DNA of 64,000 nucleotides, taken from NCBI RefSeq assembly GCF_035918235.1, contig NZ_CP109485.1, forward strand, positions 310,001 through 374,000, written 5' to 3'. The translations under genes were made by a program, and so were the position numbers. The notes under the pieces are model-generated. The model had not been told where the DNA came from. It ran no database searches and saw only the letters and a list, made by a program, of their open reading frames with translations. The stretch is from Streptomyces sp. NBC_01445. Its GTDB lineage: Bacteria > Actinomycetota > Actinomycetes > Streptomycetales > Streptomycetaceae. Positions 35,645-44,338 of the stretch are shown here, one piece after another (the stretch's first letter is position 1; every line of letters begins with the position of its first letter).

Positions 35645-36165
35645 GGGGGCTCGGTCATGTCACCGACCAGCCGCGTCCCGGGACGCGAAGCGGTGAAGTC
35701 CCGCCGGACGAGGTCCGCGGCGAACACCGCCCGCCGCGCCTGCCGCGTCGGCCCGCGCCGACGGCACCGGGTGGTCCCGCACACGCGGTGCTCGCGCATC
35801 AGCCGCTCGATCTCCTTCCGGTTCACCCTCCGTCCGGCCCGCGCCAGGGCCGCCTGGATACGCGGAGCCCCGTAAGCGCCACGCGAGGCGGCGTGCAACA
35901 CCCGTATTTCCGCGACGAGTTCATCCTCCGCGCGCTCCGCGCCCGCCGTGCCGGCCGAGCGGCCAGCCACGCTTAGTACCCCGAGCGGGACACCTTCAGC
36001 ACCCGGCACAAGAACGCCACCGGACGGCCGTCCGGCCTGGCCTCGGACGCCTTCTCCGCATCGATGAACGCGTAGCGCCCGGCTACTTCGTCTTCTGCTG
36101 CGCGAAGAAGGCGGTCGCTTTTCCCAGGACCTCGATCGTCGCCTCCTGCTCGCCGACGGATTCCT
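35645..36165 (-). pseudogene. IS3-family relic (orfA end and orfB 5' half)
   Basis: The orfA end reads EATIEVLGKATAFFAQQKTK and stop; orfB starts YAFIDAEKASEARPDGRPVA-FLCRVLKVSRSGY, shifts frame, then AEDELVAEIRVLHAASRGAY-GAPRIQAALARAGRRVNRKE and ends SRPGTRLVGDMTE before the first catalytic region. Both ends are missing. It separates the SpoIIE scrap from the Rhs fragment and probably truncated both. Confidence 0.65.
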
Positions 36166-36220
36166 GACGCGGGTCACGGAGCGGCACGACGGAACGGATC
36201 AGCTGTTCGAGCTCGACCCG

Positions 36221-37702
36221 GTGGGGCGTCCGGTCGGCGTCACCGCGGGCGACTGGGCGGAGCGCTACGCCTACGACGACGCCGGGAACCAGACCGACGC
36301 CCACTGGCCCGCCGCCCGGTCCACCGGGAGCTGCGGTGAGCGCGCCTACGAGGGCACCCGGCTGCTGGGTGCGGACGGGCTGCGCTACGAGTACGACGAC
36401 GCCGGACGGGTCGTCCTGCGCCAGAAGCGACGGCCGTCGCGCAAGCCCGACACCTGGCGTTACGTCTGGGACGCGGAGGACCGTCTCGTCTCGTGCACGA
36501 CGCAGGACGGCACCGAGTGGCACTACACCTACGACGCCGTGGGCCGCCGCACGGCCAAGCACCGCATGGCGGCGGACGGAAGCGGCGTGGTGGCCACGGT
36601 CCGCTTCGCCTGGGAGGGCACCCAGCTGGCCGAGGAGACCGACTCGACCACCGGAGTGACCCTGACCTGGGAGTACGAGGGCCTGCAGCCGATGTCGCAG
36701 CTGGAGCGGCGGATTCCCGCAGACGCCGTACAGCACGAGGTGGACAGCCGGTTCTTCGCCATCGTCACCGATGTCATCGGTACCCCGACGGAACTCGTCG
36801 GCGAGCGGGGCTACATCGCCTGGTACAAGCGGTCCACGGTCTGGGGCATCACCACGCGCAACCGCGACGCCCAGGCACACACACCGTTGCGCTTCCCCGG
36901 CCAGTACGCGGACCCGGAGACGGGCCTGCACTACAACCTGAACCGGCACTACGACCCCGAGACGACCCGCTACGTGTCGGCCGACCCGCTCGGCCTGGTG
37001 CCCGCGCCCAACCCGGCCGCGTACGTCGTCAATCCCTTTACGTTCATGGACGCCGAGGGCCTGGTCGCGAAGGGCTGCACGCAGGAGAGCGGCTGGTACG
37101 GCGGCCTGCTGCCGGCCAACACGATGAAAGACGGGTCGAAGTACCCGCAGCCGATGGAGGTCAACCACATCCCGGCCAAGTCGGCGTACAAGGACGTCAT
37201 CGAGCCCGGTTTCTACATCGCGAACAAGCCGCACAAGAAGCAGAAGGTCAACAACGGCCCGGCCATCCGCATGCAGCGCGACCACCACGAGCAGCTGTAC
37301 AGCACCGGGTACTCACTGCAGTCGCAGGCATGGCAGCAGTACCAGCGCGAGCTGATCAACTCGGGGCGGATCACCGACGCCATGCGCATGGACATCGACG
37401 ACATCAAGCGGCGCTTCCCCGGCACCTACGATCAGCACATCAAGGACATGGTCGCCAGCCTGGATGACAACAAGCCCCTCCAGGACATGCTCGCAAGACG
37501 CGAGGATGGGAAATCGACAAGGCCGCTCTTCTCGCATGAGGCCCGCGGCACGTCACTAGGGCATCGAGAAAGGCGAAGGACGGAACATGGAACTGGAACT
37601 ACTGCCGCTGGTCGGTGTCGGGCCGCTGCGGCTCGGCATGTCGGCGCAGGAGGCGCGCGACGCGGTCCAGGCGTGGGGGCTGCTGCGGGTCGCCTCCAGT
37701 GA
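36221..37702 (+). CDS. Rhs-repeat core C-terminal fragment with nuclease-like toxin tip
   Basis: The frame holds YD-type Rhs repeats (YAYDDAGNQTDAHW, YEYDDAGRVVLRQ, HYTYDAVGRRTAKH) and the core boundary RFPGQYADPETGLHYNLNRH-YDPETTRYVSADPLGL. The variable tip follows: YPQPMEVNHIPAKSAYKDVI, then IRMQRDHHEQLYSTGYSLQ and ITDAMRMDIDDIKRRFPG. The EVNHIPA and DHHEQ histidines suggest an HNH/GHH-like nuclease, a prediction only. Rhs coding continues upstream to about 36152, where the IS3 relic cuts it, so the shell-forming part is absent. Near 37495 a frameshift replaces the expected end (GWEIDKAALLA, stop at 37539) with a 66-residue tail overlapping the immunity gene. Confidence 0.75.
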   Translation: MGRPVGVTAGDWAERYAYDDAGNQTDAHWPAARSTGSCGERAYEGTRLLGADGLRYEYDDAGRVVLRQKRRPSRKPDTWRYVWDAEDRLVSCTTQDGTEWHYTYDAVGRRTAKHRMAADGSGVVATVRFAWEGTQLAEETDSTTGVTLTWEYEGLQPMSQLERRIPADAVQHEVDSRFFAIVTDVIGTPTELVGERGYIAWYKRSTVWGITTRNRDAQAHTPLRFPGQYADPETGLHYNLNRHYDPETTRYVSADPLGLVPAPNPAAYVVNPFTFMDAEGLVAKGCTQESGWYGGLLPANTMKDGSKYPQPMEVNHIPAKSAYKDVIEPGFYIANKPHKKQKVNNGPAIRMQRDHHEQLYSTGYSLQSQAWQQYQRELINSGRITDAMRMDIDDIKRRFPGTYDQHIKDMVASLDDNKPLQDMLARREDGKSTRPLFSHEARGTSLGHRERRRTEHGTGTTAAGRCRAAAARHVGAGGARRGPGVGAAAGRLQ

Positions 37703-38048
37703 TCCGGAGCCCGGGCAGATCCTGCTCAAGCATGACGCGTCCGGCCTGAACGTGATGCTCGGCTTCACCAAGGGCGCGCTGAGCGGCGTGGAGCTGTTCC
37801 GGTTCCTCGACGAGGACGCCGACGTACGAGTGCTCCTCGACGGTCTCGACGTCTTCCGCACCCCGAGTGTGGACCTCTTCGAGCTGTTCGCGGAGCGGGG
37901 CCACGAGATCACCGAGAACGACCTCGGTTTCGACGAGCTGCCGGAGCTGAAGATCGTCCTCGCCAACCAGAGCAGCTACGAGTACCCGGTGGACGAGGAC
38001 GGGGACCCTCTCTACTACGACTACGTGCGCCTCGCGGAGCAGATCTGA
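37587..38048 (+). CDS. Probable immunity protein for the Rhs toxin tip
   Basis: The 153-residue acidic product (MELELLPLVGVGPLRLGMSA, LGFTKGALSGVELFRFLDED, LFAERGHEITENDLGFDELP) lies directly downstream of the Rhs tip, the normal position for cognate immunity genes. The opening VGPxRLGMSxxEA is common in predicted actinobacterial immunity families. It has no signal peptide or membrane helix. It overlaps only the frameshifted tail of the Rhs frame; the predicted original gap was about 45 bp. Confidence 0.75.
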   Translation: MELELLPLVGVGPLRLGMSAQEARDAVQAWGLLRVASSDPEPGQILLKHDASGLNVMLGFTKGALSGVELFRFLDEDADVRVLLDGLDVFRTPSVDLFELFAERGHEITENDLGFDELPELKIVLANQSSYEYPVDEDGDPLYYDYVRLAEQI

Positions 38049-38096
38049 CGCACGGTGAACCCACGGCAGAGCCCCGCTCGGCGCAGGCTCCGCGAG

Positions 38097-38160
38097 CCCC
38101 GAGCGCGACGTCCGTGCGCCGGTGGTCTCCTGCGGCGGGTGCCGCAGAAGAACTCCGCCC
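38097..38160 (+). repeat. Dispersed repeat copy 1 (partner at 48229-48291)
   Basis: CCCCGAGCGC, then CGTCCGTGCGCCGGTGGTCT and CCTGCGGCGGG are shared with 48229-48291 in the same orientation, followed by similar GAAGAACTCC. The surrounding 38049-38408 stretch has no gene that I can support. It may be the end of an unrecognised mobile element. Confidence 0.6.
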
Positions 38161-38408
38161 GTACTGGGTGCCACTGACAACCCGGGGCACGATCGGTCTG
38201 CCAACGGCCCGACTTCGGTGCGGCAGGAGCGGCGGCGCAGCAGAGAGGCGATCGTGCGATTCCGCTCGACGACCTGCGGCGCCGGCCTCTGTAGGTGTTG
38301 CACCGGAGGCCTCGGCAATCTGTCGGGCCAACTGCAGTGCTCAGACGCACCCCCTCTCCGCTCGGTGACCGACGTGGCTGCCGCTGCGAAGGGGATCGAC
38401 GAGGGAAC

Positions 38409-38560
38409 ATGATGAGTGCGGGTTGGCGCCGGCTGTGGCAGACGATGGCCGTGGGCGGGATCGGGTTGAGCCTGTACGCGGGCTTGTTGACCGTCTACGA
38501 CGTCCGCGACCGGGCTTCCAGCGAGCACGACATCGCCGCGGCCTGCGACCACCCATACCG
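38409..38560 (+). pseudogene. Truncated membrane-protein gene
   Basis: MMSAGWRRLWQTMAVGGIGL then SLYAGLLTVYDVRDRASSEH starts with GAGGGA upstream and contains one transmembrane helix. Coding character is lost by about 38560, before the converging gene. It looks like the 5' end of a small membrane or secreted protein whose remainder was deleted. Confidence 0.45.
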
Positions 38561-38666
38561 AGACCGACGGGTTCGCCGATTCCTGAAGGTCATTGAGTGC
38601 GAACCCGCAGGTGCGTCCCGCGTGTCAGGGGAAGCATACGACGGGTTCGGAGCATCGCAACGCTAT

Positions 38667-39239
38667 TCAGCGCGACCGGTGCAGTTGTGCCAAGAGTCGT
38701 TCTTGTTCGAGCTTCAGCGACTCGAACGAGCTACGCAGGTAGGCGTCCAACCCAATGCGCGGGAAGTTTCCTGCGATCGACACGTGATCCTCGAAGTCGA
38801 CAGAGTCGAACCCGTCTTCCTGCCATCGAGCGACGAGCGGCTCGTAGCAGGCCACGTGCGCGCACAACTCCTTCAGAGGCTCCGGGATGGTGGTTTCCCT
38901 CAGGAGGTCAGCATGGGAGATGACGGTCTCGACCATGCGCCGGTTGAGCGGCATGAAGACCGTCGACATCCACAGGCGCCAGGCGGCTGCTTGCTCCGAC
39001 GTGACAGGGAATGGCCGGGCCCAGACGTTCCCGCTGACGGCGACGAACTTGTGCCAGGCTCGATCCACTGCCTCTGCCTGTGCATAGAGCGGACCGTAGA
39101 GCTCGCTGAGTTGACGATTGACCCTGTCCAGATGCTCCTTGCGGCGCTCCAGACGAAGATTCGTCAGGTAAGTAGCTGCGTAGCCAGTAGCTGCCACGAA
39201 CACCGTGACCACCAAAGGAAGCACGACGCTTAACTGCAT
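38667..39239 (-). CDS. Membrane-anchored hypothetical protein
   Basis: The 190-residue product starts MQLSVVLPLVVTVFVAATGY, a single N-terminal membrane helix, followed by a charged helical domain (YLTNLRLERRKEHLDRVNRQ, LSELYGPLYAQAEAVDRAWH) and ends with LKLEQERLLAQLHRSR. The LYGPLYA segment is seen in small proteins that sit near phage or mobile genes. The ATG has no strong binding site and lies 69 bp from the left end of TnpB element 2. The function is unknown. Confidence 0.62.
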   Translation of the reverse strand: MQLSVVLPLVVTVFVAATGYAATYLTNLRLERRKEHLDRVNRQLSELYGPLYAQAEAVDRAWHKFVAVSGNVWARPFPVTSEQAAAWRLWMSTVFMPLNRRMVETVISHADLLRETTIPEPLKELCAHVACYEPLVARWQEDGFDSVDFEDHVSIAGNFPRIGLDAYLRSSFESLKLEQERLLAQLHRSR

Positions 39240-39345
39240 GAGCAAAACCGTACTCAGGGGCGAACTTGAGTGTCTACGAACCAACAGACCTGGTCCTTGG
39301 CTCAGTTGTTCAGCGGATTCTTGCGAGGAACCCCGGGCGTTCACG

Positions 39346-41134
39346 ACTCCGTTGGGAAATCCATAAATCGGCTCTCGGGGGCGGGTCATGCCGCGAGGGT
39401 GAGGCGTGCGAGGTGGGAGACGCGGGTGGTGCCGAGTGGGGTGCCCCGCAGCCAGGCGTCGATTCGGGTGAGGTTGAGGGCGGTGGCGGAGAGGACGTTG
39501 GCGAGGTGGGTCTTGTGCTGGCCTCGGTAGGGAGTGCGGCGCAGATGGGTGCGGCGGACGGCCTGGGAGATGGTGCCCTCCACCCCGGCTCGCACGTCGT
39601 AGCGGGCCTTCCACTCGTCGGTCTGCTGCTCGGCACGTCGTTCTTCGAGGATCTGTTGCTGCTCTCGGGGCAGCAGGGTCAGGCTGCGGCCCCATTTGCC
39701 GTTGGCTGCTTTGGTGCAGCGCGCTCTCAGCGGGCATGGATCGCAGTCGGCGAGTGCGAAGTGCACCCGGACGAGCACGGTCCCACTGGCCTTGCGCTGT
39801 TGGGACCAGCTGACACTGGACGCGCCCTGAGGGCAGATAACCTTCCTGGCGTTCCAGTTGGTGGTGAAGGCGGCCTGAGTCAGGTCCGGTGCCTGCGCGT
39901 CCCGTCCGTTGTGGTGGGTATCAGCGCCGACGGGACCGACCAGGTCGATGCCATGGTCTTCGTGGGCGGCCAGGATGTGGGCGGCGGTGACGTAACCGGC
40001 GTCCACCACATGCTCACGCGGCCTCAACCCCCGTTCATCCAGATGCTGGTGGATGGTTGCGGTGACCTCGGTGTCGTTGACGGTGGCGTTGGTGGTCTCC
40101 ACATTCGTGATCAGGTGGGGTGCGTCCGGCTCGCAGGTCTCGCTCAGGTGGACTTTGAATCCGCACCAGCCCGTCCCGCGTTTGATGCCGTAGTGGGCGT
40201 CGGTGTCATAGGGCGAGGACAGCCGGTCTCTGGCCGGCGGGAGGTCCTTGCCCTCCCGCCAGCGCACCCCCTGCCCGTCCCGGTGATACTGCTCTGCCCA
40301 GGCCCGGCGCAGGATCCGCACTGCGGGCACCTCGCGCAGCCAGGCCACAGCGGCCGGCCCATCAATGGCGTCAAGCAGAGCGAACCCGTCCCGGCCGACC
40401 TGCTCGGCCCATTCCCGACGGACGTTCTCCCCTTTCGGGAAGCGGTAGTTGTCGACCTTGGCCCCGTAGCGCTCCACCCACCCGGGGCTGATCAATCCGC
40501 TCAGCCAGTCCGGAGCGGCCGCGGCCAGCGCCTCCAGCGCCGCCCGCAGCGTCTCACCGACGAACTCCATCCGGTTCAGCGTGCGCACCGCGGCCAGCAC
40601 GTGCGTCGAGTCGGTGCGCTGCCGGCCGCCCGCCCGCAGCAGCCCGGCGTCCGAGAGCCGCGCCAGCACCACCTCCAAGACCCGCTCTTCCAGCCCGTGC
40701 GTGATCAGACGGGAGCGGAAATCCCCCAGGACGGTGAAGTCGAAGCCGGGATCATCCAGCTCCAGCCCCAACAGGAACTTCCAGTCCATGCGCGCTCGCA
40801 CCTGGTCAGCGGCCTGCCGGTCGGAGAGTCCTTCGGCATATTGCAGCACCGACACCAGCGCCAGAGCCCCTGGCGAGATCGCGGGCCGGCCTCGATCAGC
40901 AAAGGCCCCGGCGAAATCCTCGTCCGTGAACACCGGACCGAGCACTTCCCTGATCCGGATGGCCAAAGTCCCCTTGGGGAACGAGGCCCGCACCACCCGA
41001 GCCGTCAGCTCAGGCACTCCGTCATCCGACCGCGACTCCAACGACATCCCGCTCTCCCCATCCCGCCAACGACCATAGCCATCAGCAAGACGAACGACAC
41101 AGCACTGCCCGAATCACGACTTTCCCAACGGAGT
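39346..41134 (-). mobile_element. IS1182-family insertion sequence, copy A
   Basis: The element is 1789 bp with terminal inverted repeats ACTCCGTTGGGAAA and an intact transposase. An 8-bp duplication CGTTCACG flanks it (39338-39345 and 41135-41142). The duplication is centred on the loop of the TnpB element's left-end hairpin. Copy B at 53539-55326 encodes the same protein text apart from a one-base deletion. Confidence 0.9.
39386..41047 (-). CDS. IS1182-family DDE transposase (intact)
   Basis: The 553-residue product opens MSLESRSDDGVPELTARVVR and shows the family N-terminal domain (GLSDRQAADQVRARMDWKFL, LELDDPGFDFTVLGDFRSRL) and DDE region: GGRQRTDSTHVLAAVRTLNR with the first Asp, GYKVH-like TGWCGFKVHLSETC, HVVDAGYVTAAHILAAHEDH with the second Asp, and ARAGVEGTISQ-like DVRAGVEGTISQAVRRTHLR with the Glu. 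Cysteine pairs in CDPCPLRARCTK are typical. It appears functional. Confidence 0.93.
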   Translation of the reverse strand: MSLESRSDDGVPELTARVVRASFPKGTLAIRIREVLGPVFTDEDFAGAFADRGRPAISPGALALVSVLQYAEGLSDRQAADQVRARMDWKFLLGLELDDPGFDFTVLGDFRSRLITHGLEERVLEVVLARLSDAGLLRAGGRQRTDSTHVLAAVRTLNRMEFVGETLRAALEALAAAAPDWLSGLISPGWVERYGAKVDNYRFPKGENVRREWAEQVGRDGFALLDAIDGPAAVAWLREVPAVRILRRAWAEQYHRDGQGVRWREGKDLPPARDRLSSPYDTDAHYGIKRGTGWCGFKVHLSETCEPDAPHLITNVETTNATVNDTEVTATIHQHLDERGLRPREHVVDAGYVTAAHILAAHEDHGIDLVGPVGADTHHNGRDAQAPDLTQAAFTTNWNARKVICPQGASSVSWSQQRKASGTVLVRVHFALADCDPCPLRARCTKAANGKWGRSLTLLPREQQQILEERRAEQQTDEWKARYDVRAGVEGTISQAVRRTHLRRTPYRGQHKTHLANVLSATALNLTRIDAWLRGTPLGTTRVSHLARLTLAA

Positions 41135-41350
41135 CGTTCACGCCCGGGAGGAATCGCATCCACGGGGTGCGACGCGGAGCGTCGCCGTGACGTGCCGCAG
41201 GCCATGACGGCCGCGGAGCGGCCCGGGGCGTTCCGGCGGAGCCGGGCCACGGCGGTGTGCGCGGGCAGGGCCGGAGCGGGTATCGCTCCTTCGGGTGAGG
41301 CGGGGCGAACGTGTGGTGGGTCTTCGTCCAGGTGTATAGGTTCGCTGATC

Positions 41351-42523
41351 GTGAAGCTGGTGGTGAGGGTGAAGCTGCTGCCGACGCCCGTACAGGCGGC
41401 GGCACTTGAGGCGACCCTGCATGCTTGCAATCAAGCGGCGACCTGGGCGGCCGGGGTTGCATTCGAGGAAAACGCGCGACGTCCGCTGGAGTTGCGCAAG
41501 CACACCTATGCCGAGGTCCGGGTCAGGTGGGGGCTTGGCGCGCAGGCCGCCCAGCACGCCATCAAGAAGACCTGCGATGCCTACACCACCTTGAAGGCGA
41601 ACCTGCGTAACGGCCGCTACGGGCGGCCCGGTTCCAGGCGGCACACTCGCGCCTCGGGCAAACCGGTGGTCTTCCGGCCCCAGGCGGCGCAGCCTTACGA
41701 CGACCGGATGCTGTCCTGGCAGCACCAGGCACGCACGGTATCGATCTGGACCACCGCCGGCCGCCTGAAGGGCGTGCGGTTCACCGGGCAGGCCGGGCAG
41801 CTGGAGGTCCTGGCTGCGCACCGCAAGGGTGAGTCCGACCTGGTGTGCCAGGGCGGGAAGTGGTTCCTGATCGCGACCTGCGAGATCCCCGAAGCCGCCC
41901 CGAACACTCAGCCGGTCGGGTTCCTCGGGGTGGACCTGGGGATCGTGAACATCGCGGCCACTTCCGACGGGGCCCGACACTGCGGTCGCCGCGTCAACCG
42001 CAAGCGGGAACGGGATCGTAAGCTGCGGTCCAAGCTGCAGAAGAAGCAGACCAAGTCCGCCAAGCGGCGGGCGAAGAAGTACGCGGGCAAGGAAGCCCGG
42101 CGGAACAAGGACATCAACCACAAGATTTCGAAGCGGATCGTGGCGGAGGCTGAACGCACCGGTCGCGGGATCGCCCTGGAGACACTCACGGGCATCCGCG
42201 AGCGGGCACGGCTGAGAAAGCCCCAACGCACCACGCTCCACTCCTGGCCATTCGCGCAACTCGGCTCGTTCATCGTCTACAAGGCGAAGCGGGCCGGGGT
42301 GCCGGTCGTCTCTGTCGATCCGGCGTACACCAGCCAGGAATGCTCGCAGTGTCATCACATCGAACGCGGAAACCGGCCTGCCCAGGCTGTTTTCTCGTGC
42401 CGGGTCTGCGGCTTCGTTGAGCACGCGGACCACAACGCGTCCCACAACATCCGCCAACGCGGCTGGATGGTGTGGGTCTGCGGGGCTCAGTCAACGGCCC
42501 CTGAACTCAACCTCATCGCGTGA
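41351..42523 (+). CDS. tnpB: TnpB RNA-guided nuclease (IS605 OrfB family), copy 2
   Basis: The 390-residue product from GTG 41351 is collinear with copy 1 and about 93-95% identical by eye (differences such as IPEAAPNTQP for IDEATANTHP, KYAGKEARR for RYAGREARR). The RuvC acids are intact: FLGVDLGIVNIAATSDG, RGIALETLTGIRERARL, FVEHADHNASHNI, with the zinc ribbon CSQCHHIERGN and CRVCG. The right end follows the stop by 80 bp and would supply the guide-RNA scaffold. The guide would be the bases just after 42603. A promoter-like TATAGGT lies 20 bp upstream of the start. Confidence 0.9.
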   Translation: MKLVVRVKLLPTPVQAAALEATLHACNQAATWAAGVAFEENARRPLELRKHTYAEVRVRWGLGAQAAQHAIKKTCDAYTTLKANLRNGRYGRPGSRRHTRASGKPVVFRPQAAQPYDDRMLSWQHQARTVSIWTTAGRLKGVRFTGQAGQLEVLAAHRKGESDLVCQGGKWFLIATCEIPEAAPNTQPVGFLGVDLGIVNIAATSDGARHCGRRVNRKRERDRKLRSKLQKKQTKSAKRRAKKYAGKEARRNKDINHKISKRIVAEAERTGRGIALETLTGIRERARLRKPQRTTLHSWPFAQLGSFIVYKAKRAGVPVVSVDPAYTSQECSQCHHIERGNRPAQAVFSCRVCGFVEHADHNASHNIRQRGWMVWVCGAQSTAPELNLIA

Positions 42524-42605
42524 GAACTGGACGCAGCCGACCCCATCACAGCCAGTGATGACTCGAGCAGCAAGCCCGGTCGTTTCACGACCGGGTAGTT
42601 GACGG

Positions 42606-42850
42606 TTGGATCGGGTCGACCATTCTGTCCGGGTGGGCCGCGACCACGTATCTCGTGGCGGTCACGCTGCAAAGGCCGAAGACGTGCATGAGGCGGACGG
42701 GATCGGCGGTCTCGCGGGCCTCGTCGAAGATCCGGTCTTGGCGGAGCTTGCCGCGGGCGACGCCGGCCTTGTCGAACGCTGCCTTGACGACTTCCGGACT
42801 GATCTGCGGTTCAGCGTCATCGACGGCGGTCTGTCTGCTGTACGTCAGCG
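42606..42850 (-). pseudogene. Tyrosine recombinase-type C-terminal fragment
   Basis: PQISPEVVKAAFDKAGVARG, KLRQDRIFDEARETADPVRL and MHVFGLCSVTATRYVVAAHP form the typical tail of Streptomyces integrase-like proteins (RxDRIxxEAxxTxDPxRLxxxFGLSxxTAxRY). The frame is cut on its 3' side by TnpB element 2. No catalytic region remains; upstream coding is lost by about 42850. Confidence 0.5.
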
Positions 42851-43017
42851 AGCCCGGCGTCCTGCCGGGGGCCGCCCCTGTTCGCCCGTCCCGTCCTTGC
42901 CGGTGATGAGCGAGAAGCGACGTGTCCCGGAATTCGCCACGAGCCAGTAAATTACGGGCCGAACTCCAGGAATCCGCCAGTAATCGGGAGAACCTCATAC
43001 GATCGTGTGGACCCTGC

Positions 43018-43431
43018 TCATAGGTCCGTGGCCAGCACGAACAGCGGGTACGCACGCGCGGAGGCCGTACGGGAACCCGTCGGATCTCCAGTTGCGTAGG
43101 AGGCGGGAAGCGCCGAGGCGAGCCGGCGGGCGCGGGCGGGGCCGGAGTTCGCGCGGAACTGCGCGGCCGCGAAGTCGATGCGGCCCTCGTTGTCGATCAC
43201 TGCCTCGCCGTCGAGGACCGTGCCGGGGCGCAGCGCGCGCATGCCGGCCACGGCGAGATCCATCCACGCTGAGGTGACCGTCCGGACGAACCGGGCCTGC
43301 AGCCGGACGGTTTCGGCGTCACGCCACAGGACGGTGCGGTGCCCGTCGAACTTGATCTCGTACCACCAGCCTGGTCCCTTGGGCAGCGTGGGGACGGCCT
43401 CGGCGAGCGCGACAGCCACGGGATACTCCAC
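43018..43431 (-). pseudogene. ATP-dependent DNA ligase, N-terminal fragment
   Basis: From GTG 43431 the product reads VEYPVAVALAEAVPTLPKGP, then GWWYEIKFDGHRTVLWRDAE containing the adenylation motif KxDGxR (lysine present), and GTVLDGEAVIDNEGRIDFAA, the motif III region. It matches LigC/LigD-type ligases of Streptomyces but ends after about 120 residues in unrelated sequence, lacking motifs IIIa-V. It cannot ligate DNA. Just upstream (43470-43590) another scrap reads REFAYRAVTEGVDACPDCRP. Confidence 0.6.
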
Positions 43432-43630
43432 GCCGCCAGCCTGCGGCGGCCAGGCCGTGACCGCCCGCTGGCCTTCCCCAGAATGCCGAGCTCGGTGTCG
43501 GGACGGCAGTCGGGGCAGGCGTCGACGCCCTCGGTCACGGCGCGATACGCGAACTCGCGGCCGAGGTGCGGCAGATCGGCGGGCCAGGGCCCGGCGCATC
43601 ACCACCGGCGAGAAGCCGCCCGTCCGGGCG

Positions 43631-44152
43631 CTAGCCGCAGCCGTTGGAGGGGCTGGTCCCGCGCTTAAGGCCCCAGGCGGCAACCAGCTCGTCCCCGTCG
43701 GCCCGGCGAGACTCCTTGTCGTCGATCTTGTTCAGGACCGCCCCCGGTTTCATCTGCCACCGACGCCCCGAGCCGTCCCGGAACTGGAGCACGACCATGG
43801 CGTCAGTGCGGACCTGTGACTGATGGTCACCAAACGAGAACCAATCCATCGTGCATGAATGCACCTCACCGAACTCAACCTGTTGGACGCTCGCGCCGCC
43901 CACCTCAAGCCGAACGGTCACATCCACTATGCGGACCGACTGTTGGTTCTCCACCATCACCCCGGTGGGCGCAGCCGCGGGACCATTCCAGTACACGGCG
44001 ACCTTCATCGCCTCCCGTTCCTCGTCGCTGGCCCGCTGCGTCTGATCGCGATACAGAGCGAAGAGGGAAAGAGCGACCGCGCACAACACCCCCAACGAGT
44101 TGATCCACTCGTGCACAGAGCCCGAACTGCCGTCCTTGCCAGAGGAGTTCAT
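43631..44152 (-). CDS. Membrane-anchored hypothetical protein
   Basis: The 173-residue product has an N-terminal membrane helix (WINSLGVLCAVALSLFALYR), a short charged linker, then a beta-rich domain (VAVYWNGPAAAPTGVMVENQ, VTVRLEVGGASVQQVEFGEV). Lower codon bias (for example several A/T-ending codons) hints at horizontal acquisition. The arrangement, one N-terminal helix and a small soluble domain, is common for phage or plasmid accessory proteins. No family recognised. Confidence 0.65.
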   Translation of the reverse strand: MNSSGKDGSSGSVHEWINSLGVLCAVALSLFALYRDQTQRASDEEREAMKVAVYWNGPAAAPTGVMVENQQSVRIVDVTVRLEVGGASVQQVEFGEVHSCTMDWFSFGDHQSQVRTDAMVVLQFRDGSGRRWQMKPGAVLNKIDDKESRRADGDELVAAWGLKRGTSPSNGCG

Positions 44153-44263
44153 AGCCAGAGGTGTAGCACGGGCCGCGCGGTGCAGCGAGGTGCCAGATCT
44201 GCCAAGTCGCCCTGCCCGTCCCGTGGTTCAGGGGCTGGCAGAGCTGTGGGTCGGCGCGGGCTG

Positions 44264-44338
44264 TCAGTGGTAGGCGGGCGGCGGAGCGAGAACGGCGTAG
44301 ACGAAGACGCAGCCCAAGGCGACGCAGATCGCGGTCAT
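44264..44338 (-). CDS. 24-residue hydrophobic small protein
   Basis: MTAICVALGCVFVYAVLAPP is a single membrane-helix peptide ending PAYH. Its ATG overlaps the preceding stop (ATGA) and has AAGGAGG close upstream, a strong translation signal. It is the last member of a three-gene set of integrative-element genes. The function is unknown; similar tiny membrane peptides occur in actinobacterial integrative elements. Confidence 0.5.
   Translation of the reverse strand: MTAICVALGCVFVYAVLAPPPAYH

Larger units (their letters stand above)
39308..42603 (+). mobile_element. TnpB element copy 2 (IS605-type), interrupted by IS1182-family element
   Basis: The outer ends match copy 1 at 21007-22505: GTTCAGCGGATTCTTGCG on the left and the CCCGGTCGT hairpin followed by TAGTTGAC on the right (to 42603). 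The left-end hairpin is split at its loop by a 1789-bp IS (39346-41134). tnpB is intact. The element truncates an integrase scrap on its right. Confidence 0.85.

Noticed and set aside
36083..37288. Minus-strand frame opposite the Rhs tip
   Set aside because: Only its last 20 codons (IS3 orfA end) are coding; the rest is antisense of the YD repeats.
39308..42603. CRISPR array or CAST locus suggested by TnpB and TniQ presence
   Set aside because: No spaced direct repeats of 25-40 bp, no Cas genes and no TniA/TniB. TnpB belongs to IS605-type elements and the TniQ is a lone fragment.
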